13,689 nt of DNA from an uncultured Chlorobiota bacterium (GTDB lineage Bacteria > Bacteroidota > Kapaibacteriia > OLB7), in the NCBI GenBank assembly GCA_946481475.1, contig CAMLOB010000035.1:1-13689 (forward strand), in the 5' to 3' direction. The notes under the pieces are model-generated. The model searched no databases. It was not told where the DNA came from and saw only the letters and a program-made list of their open reading frames with translations. This document shows positions 12,965 to 13,689 of the stretch, one piece after another. Each line of letters opens with the position of its first letter. The stretch's first letter is position 1. A program made the position numbers and the translations under genes.

Positions 12965-13688
12965 TTACCGCAGCACTTGCAGTTGCGTCGATCGGCGTTC
13001 CCCGCCGGCCTCGATGGCAACCAGATAGGCTCCGGTCGGCAGATCGGCGAGATCAAGCCGGAAGGTTCGTTGTCCCGCCTCGACGTTCGGTTGTCTGATC
13101 GAGCGGACCGTCCGTCCCAGATTGTCGACCAGGTTGATCGAGACGTCGGACCGCTCGTTCAGCGTCATCCGGATCGTCGTCTCTCCTTCGGCCGGGTTCG
13201 GCAGAATCCGTGCGGCCAACTCCGAAGTTTCCGGATCATCGACCGATGAAGTCTGGAAACTTGTCTCGTAGTACTGGCGGTGAAGAGCAGTTGCCAGCGT
13301 CTCCAGTTCCGGAATCGTACCGGTCTGGGGCGCGTTCCCTTTTCCGGATGGAGTTCCGTTCGGTGTCACTCCTTCAAGCACTACGAAGGCGATGGCGAAA
13401 TGTGCCTTGTCCCCGGGGCGCAGACTGAAGGGCTTGGTCCCCATCAGAACCCGTTTGTCTCCCGGGCCATTGTCGCCGTCCAGACTTCCGGTGCTTATGA
13501 ACTGATAGCGCTCTTCCGGTGTTCTTGGATCCATTTGAATAACCCAGTTGCGGAAAGAGTGAACCTCTCCGCCGGCACGGAAGAGATTCCGACGGCTTTC
13601 GTCGACAAATCCGTTCCCGTCCACAACCGGGGCTTCCAGCATGATAATCGCAAGTGTGCCGTAGTCGTTCTGTTCCTGTTCGGACCAG
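12965..13688 (-). CDS. Secreted protein with T9SS type A sorting domain, 5' partial
   Basis: C-terminal part of a large exported protein; the frame stays open to the window's right edge (WSEQEQNDYGTLAII precedes the first visible Met at 13642). The upstream portion (RYQFISTG..KRVLMGTKPFSLRPGDKAHFAIAFVVLEG) resembles a segment common in surface proteins and secreted peptidases of Chlorobi/Ignavibacteria relatives. The last ~80 residues form a type A sorting domain: ARILPNPAEGETTIRM, VSINLVDNLGRTVRSI, then DLADLPTGAYLVAIEAGG and a final strand STQLQVLR. The T9SS removes this domain during export across the outer membrane. The function of the main body cannot be judged from this fragment. Stop is TAA at 12967-12965, followed by hairpins. 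It is transcribed toward the arsenosugar cluster but is separated from it by the repeat-rich gap. Confidence 0.88.
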   Translation of the reverse strand, partial: WSEQEQNDYGTLAIIMLEAPVVDGNGFVDESRRNLFRAGGEVHSFRNWVIQMDPRTPEERYQFISTGSLDGDNGPGDKRVLMGTKPFSLRPGDKAHFAIAFVVLEGVTPNGTPSGKGNAPQTGTIPELETLATALHRQYYETSFQTSSVDDPETSELAARILPNPAEGETTIRMTLNERSDVSINLVDNLGRTVRSIRQPNVEAGQRTFRLDLADLPTGAYLVAIEAGGERRSTQLQVLR

Positions 13689-13689
13689 A

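Noticed and set aside
12728..13249. Plus-strand open frame (173 codons) over the REP-like block
   Set aside because: It runs through palindromic repeats and antisense to the T9SS sorting domain; low-complexity composition and no domain.

Overview
The window is GC-rich, densely coded bacterial DNA. I infer an FCB-group organism, most like the Bacteroidota/Chlorobi/Ignavibacteria/Kapabacteria assemblage. The signs are an outer-membrane PD40-OmpA protein, a C-terminal type IX secretion (T9SS) sorting domain, several outer-membrane beta-barrels and one classical lipoprotein. Some genes have good Shine-Dalgarno sites (near 5081, 6273 and 7156) and others have none. No tRNA, rRNA, CRISPR array or transposase was seen.

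Layout, left part (plus strand): the 3' part of a PD40-OmpA envelope protein (1-1181); queE for 7-deazaguanine synthesis (1265-1939); a 236-nt gap with hairpins and a fragment resembling part of the cobalamin riboswitch core; then a lipoprotein gene and a beta-barrel gene overlapping by ATGA (2176-3851). A 268-nt gap with nested inverted repeats separates these from a six-gene plus-strand run (4120-10034): a YihY/BrkB-type membrane protein, a YpdA-like FAD oxidoreductase (GTGA overlap), a short-chain dehydrogenase, a small beta-barrel, an M48 metalloprotease with a zinc-ribbon N-terminus and a DUF2279 protein. Their spacing (-4, 40, 25, 48 and 7 nt) suggests one transcription unit for envelope and redox maintenance.

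Right part (minus strand): a three-gene cluster reads leftward from 12636 to 10171. It holds a DUF2064/TIGR04282-type transferase, an AhpD-like peroxidase-family protein and an ArsS-type radical SAM enzyme, the companion set known from arsenosugar (rSAM/selenodomain) loci. No arsM methyltransferase is in the window. The gaps around and inside the cluster hold an imperfect inverted repeat of CACAAAG-type sequence, an 11-bp perfect hairpin between AT-rich patches, and a REP-like block with a 26-nt direct repeat. At the right edge is the 3' end of a T9SS-sorted secreted protein (12965-13688), followed by a 13-bp hairpin.

I found no clearly novel system. The best leads are the lipoprotein/barrel pair with its structured leader, the YpdA-like enzyme whose Cys position is Ile, the arsenosugar-type cluster with a divergent transferase, and the structured intergenic repeats.
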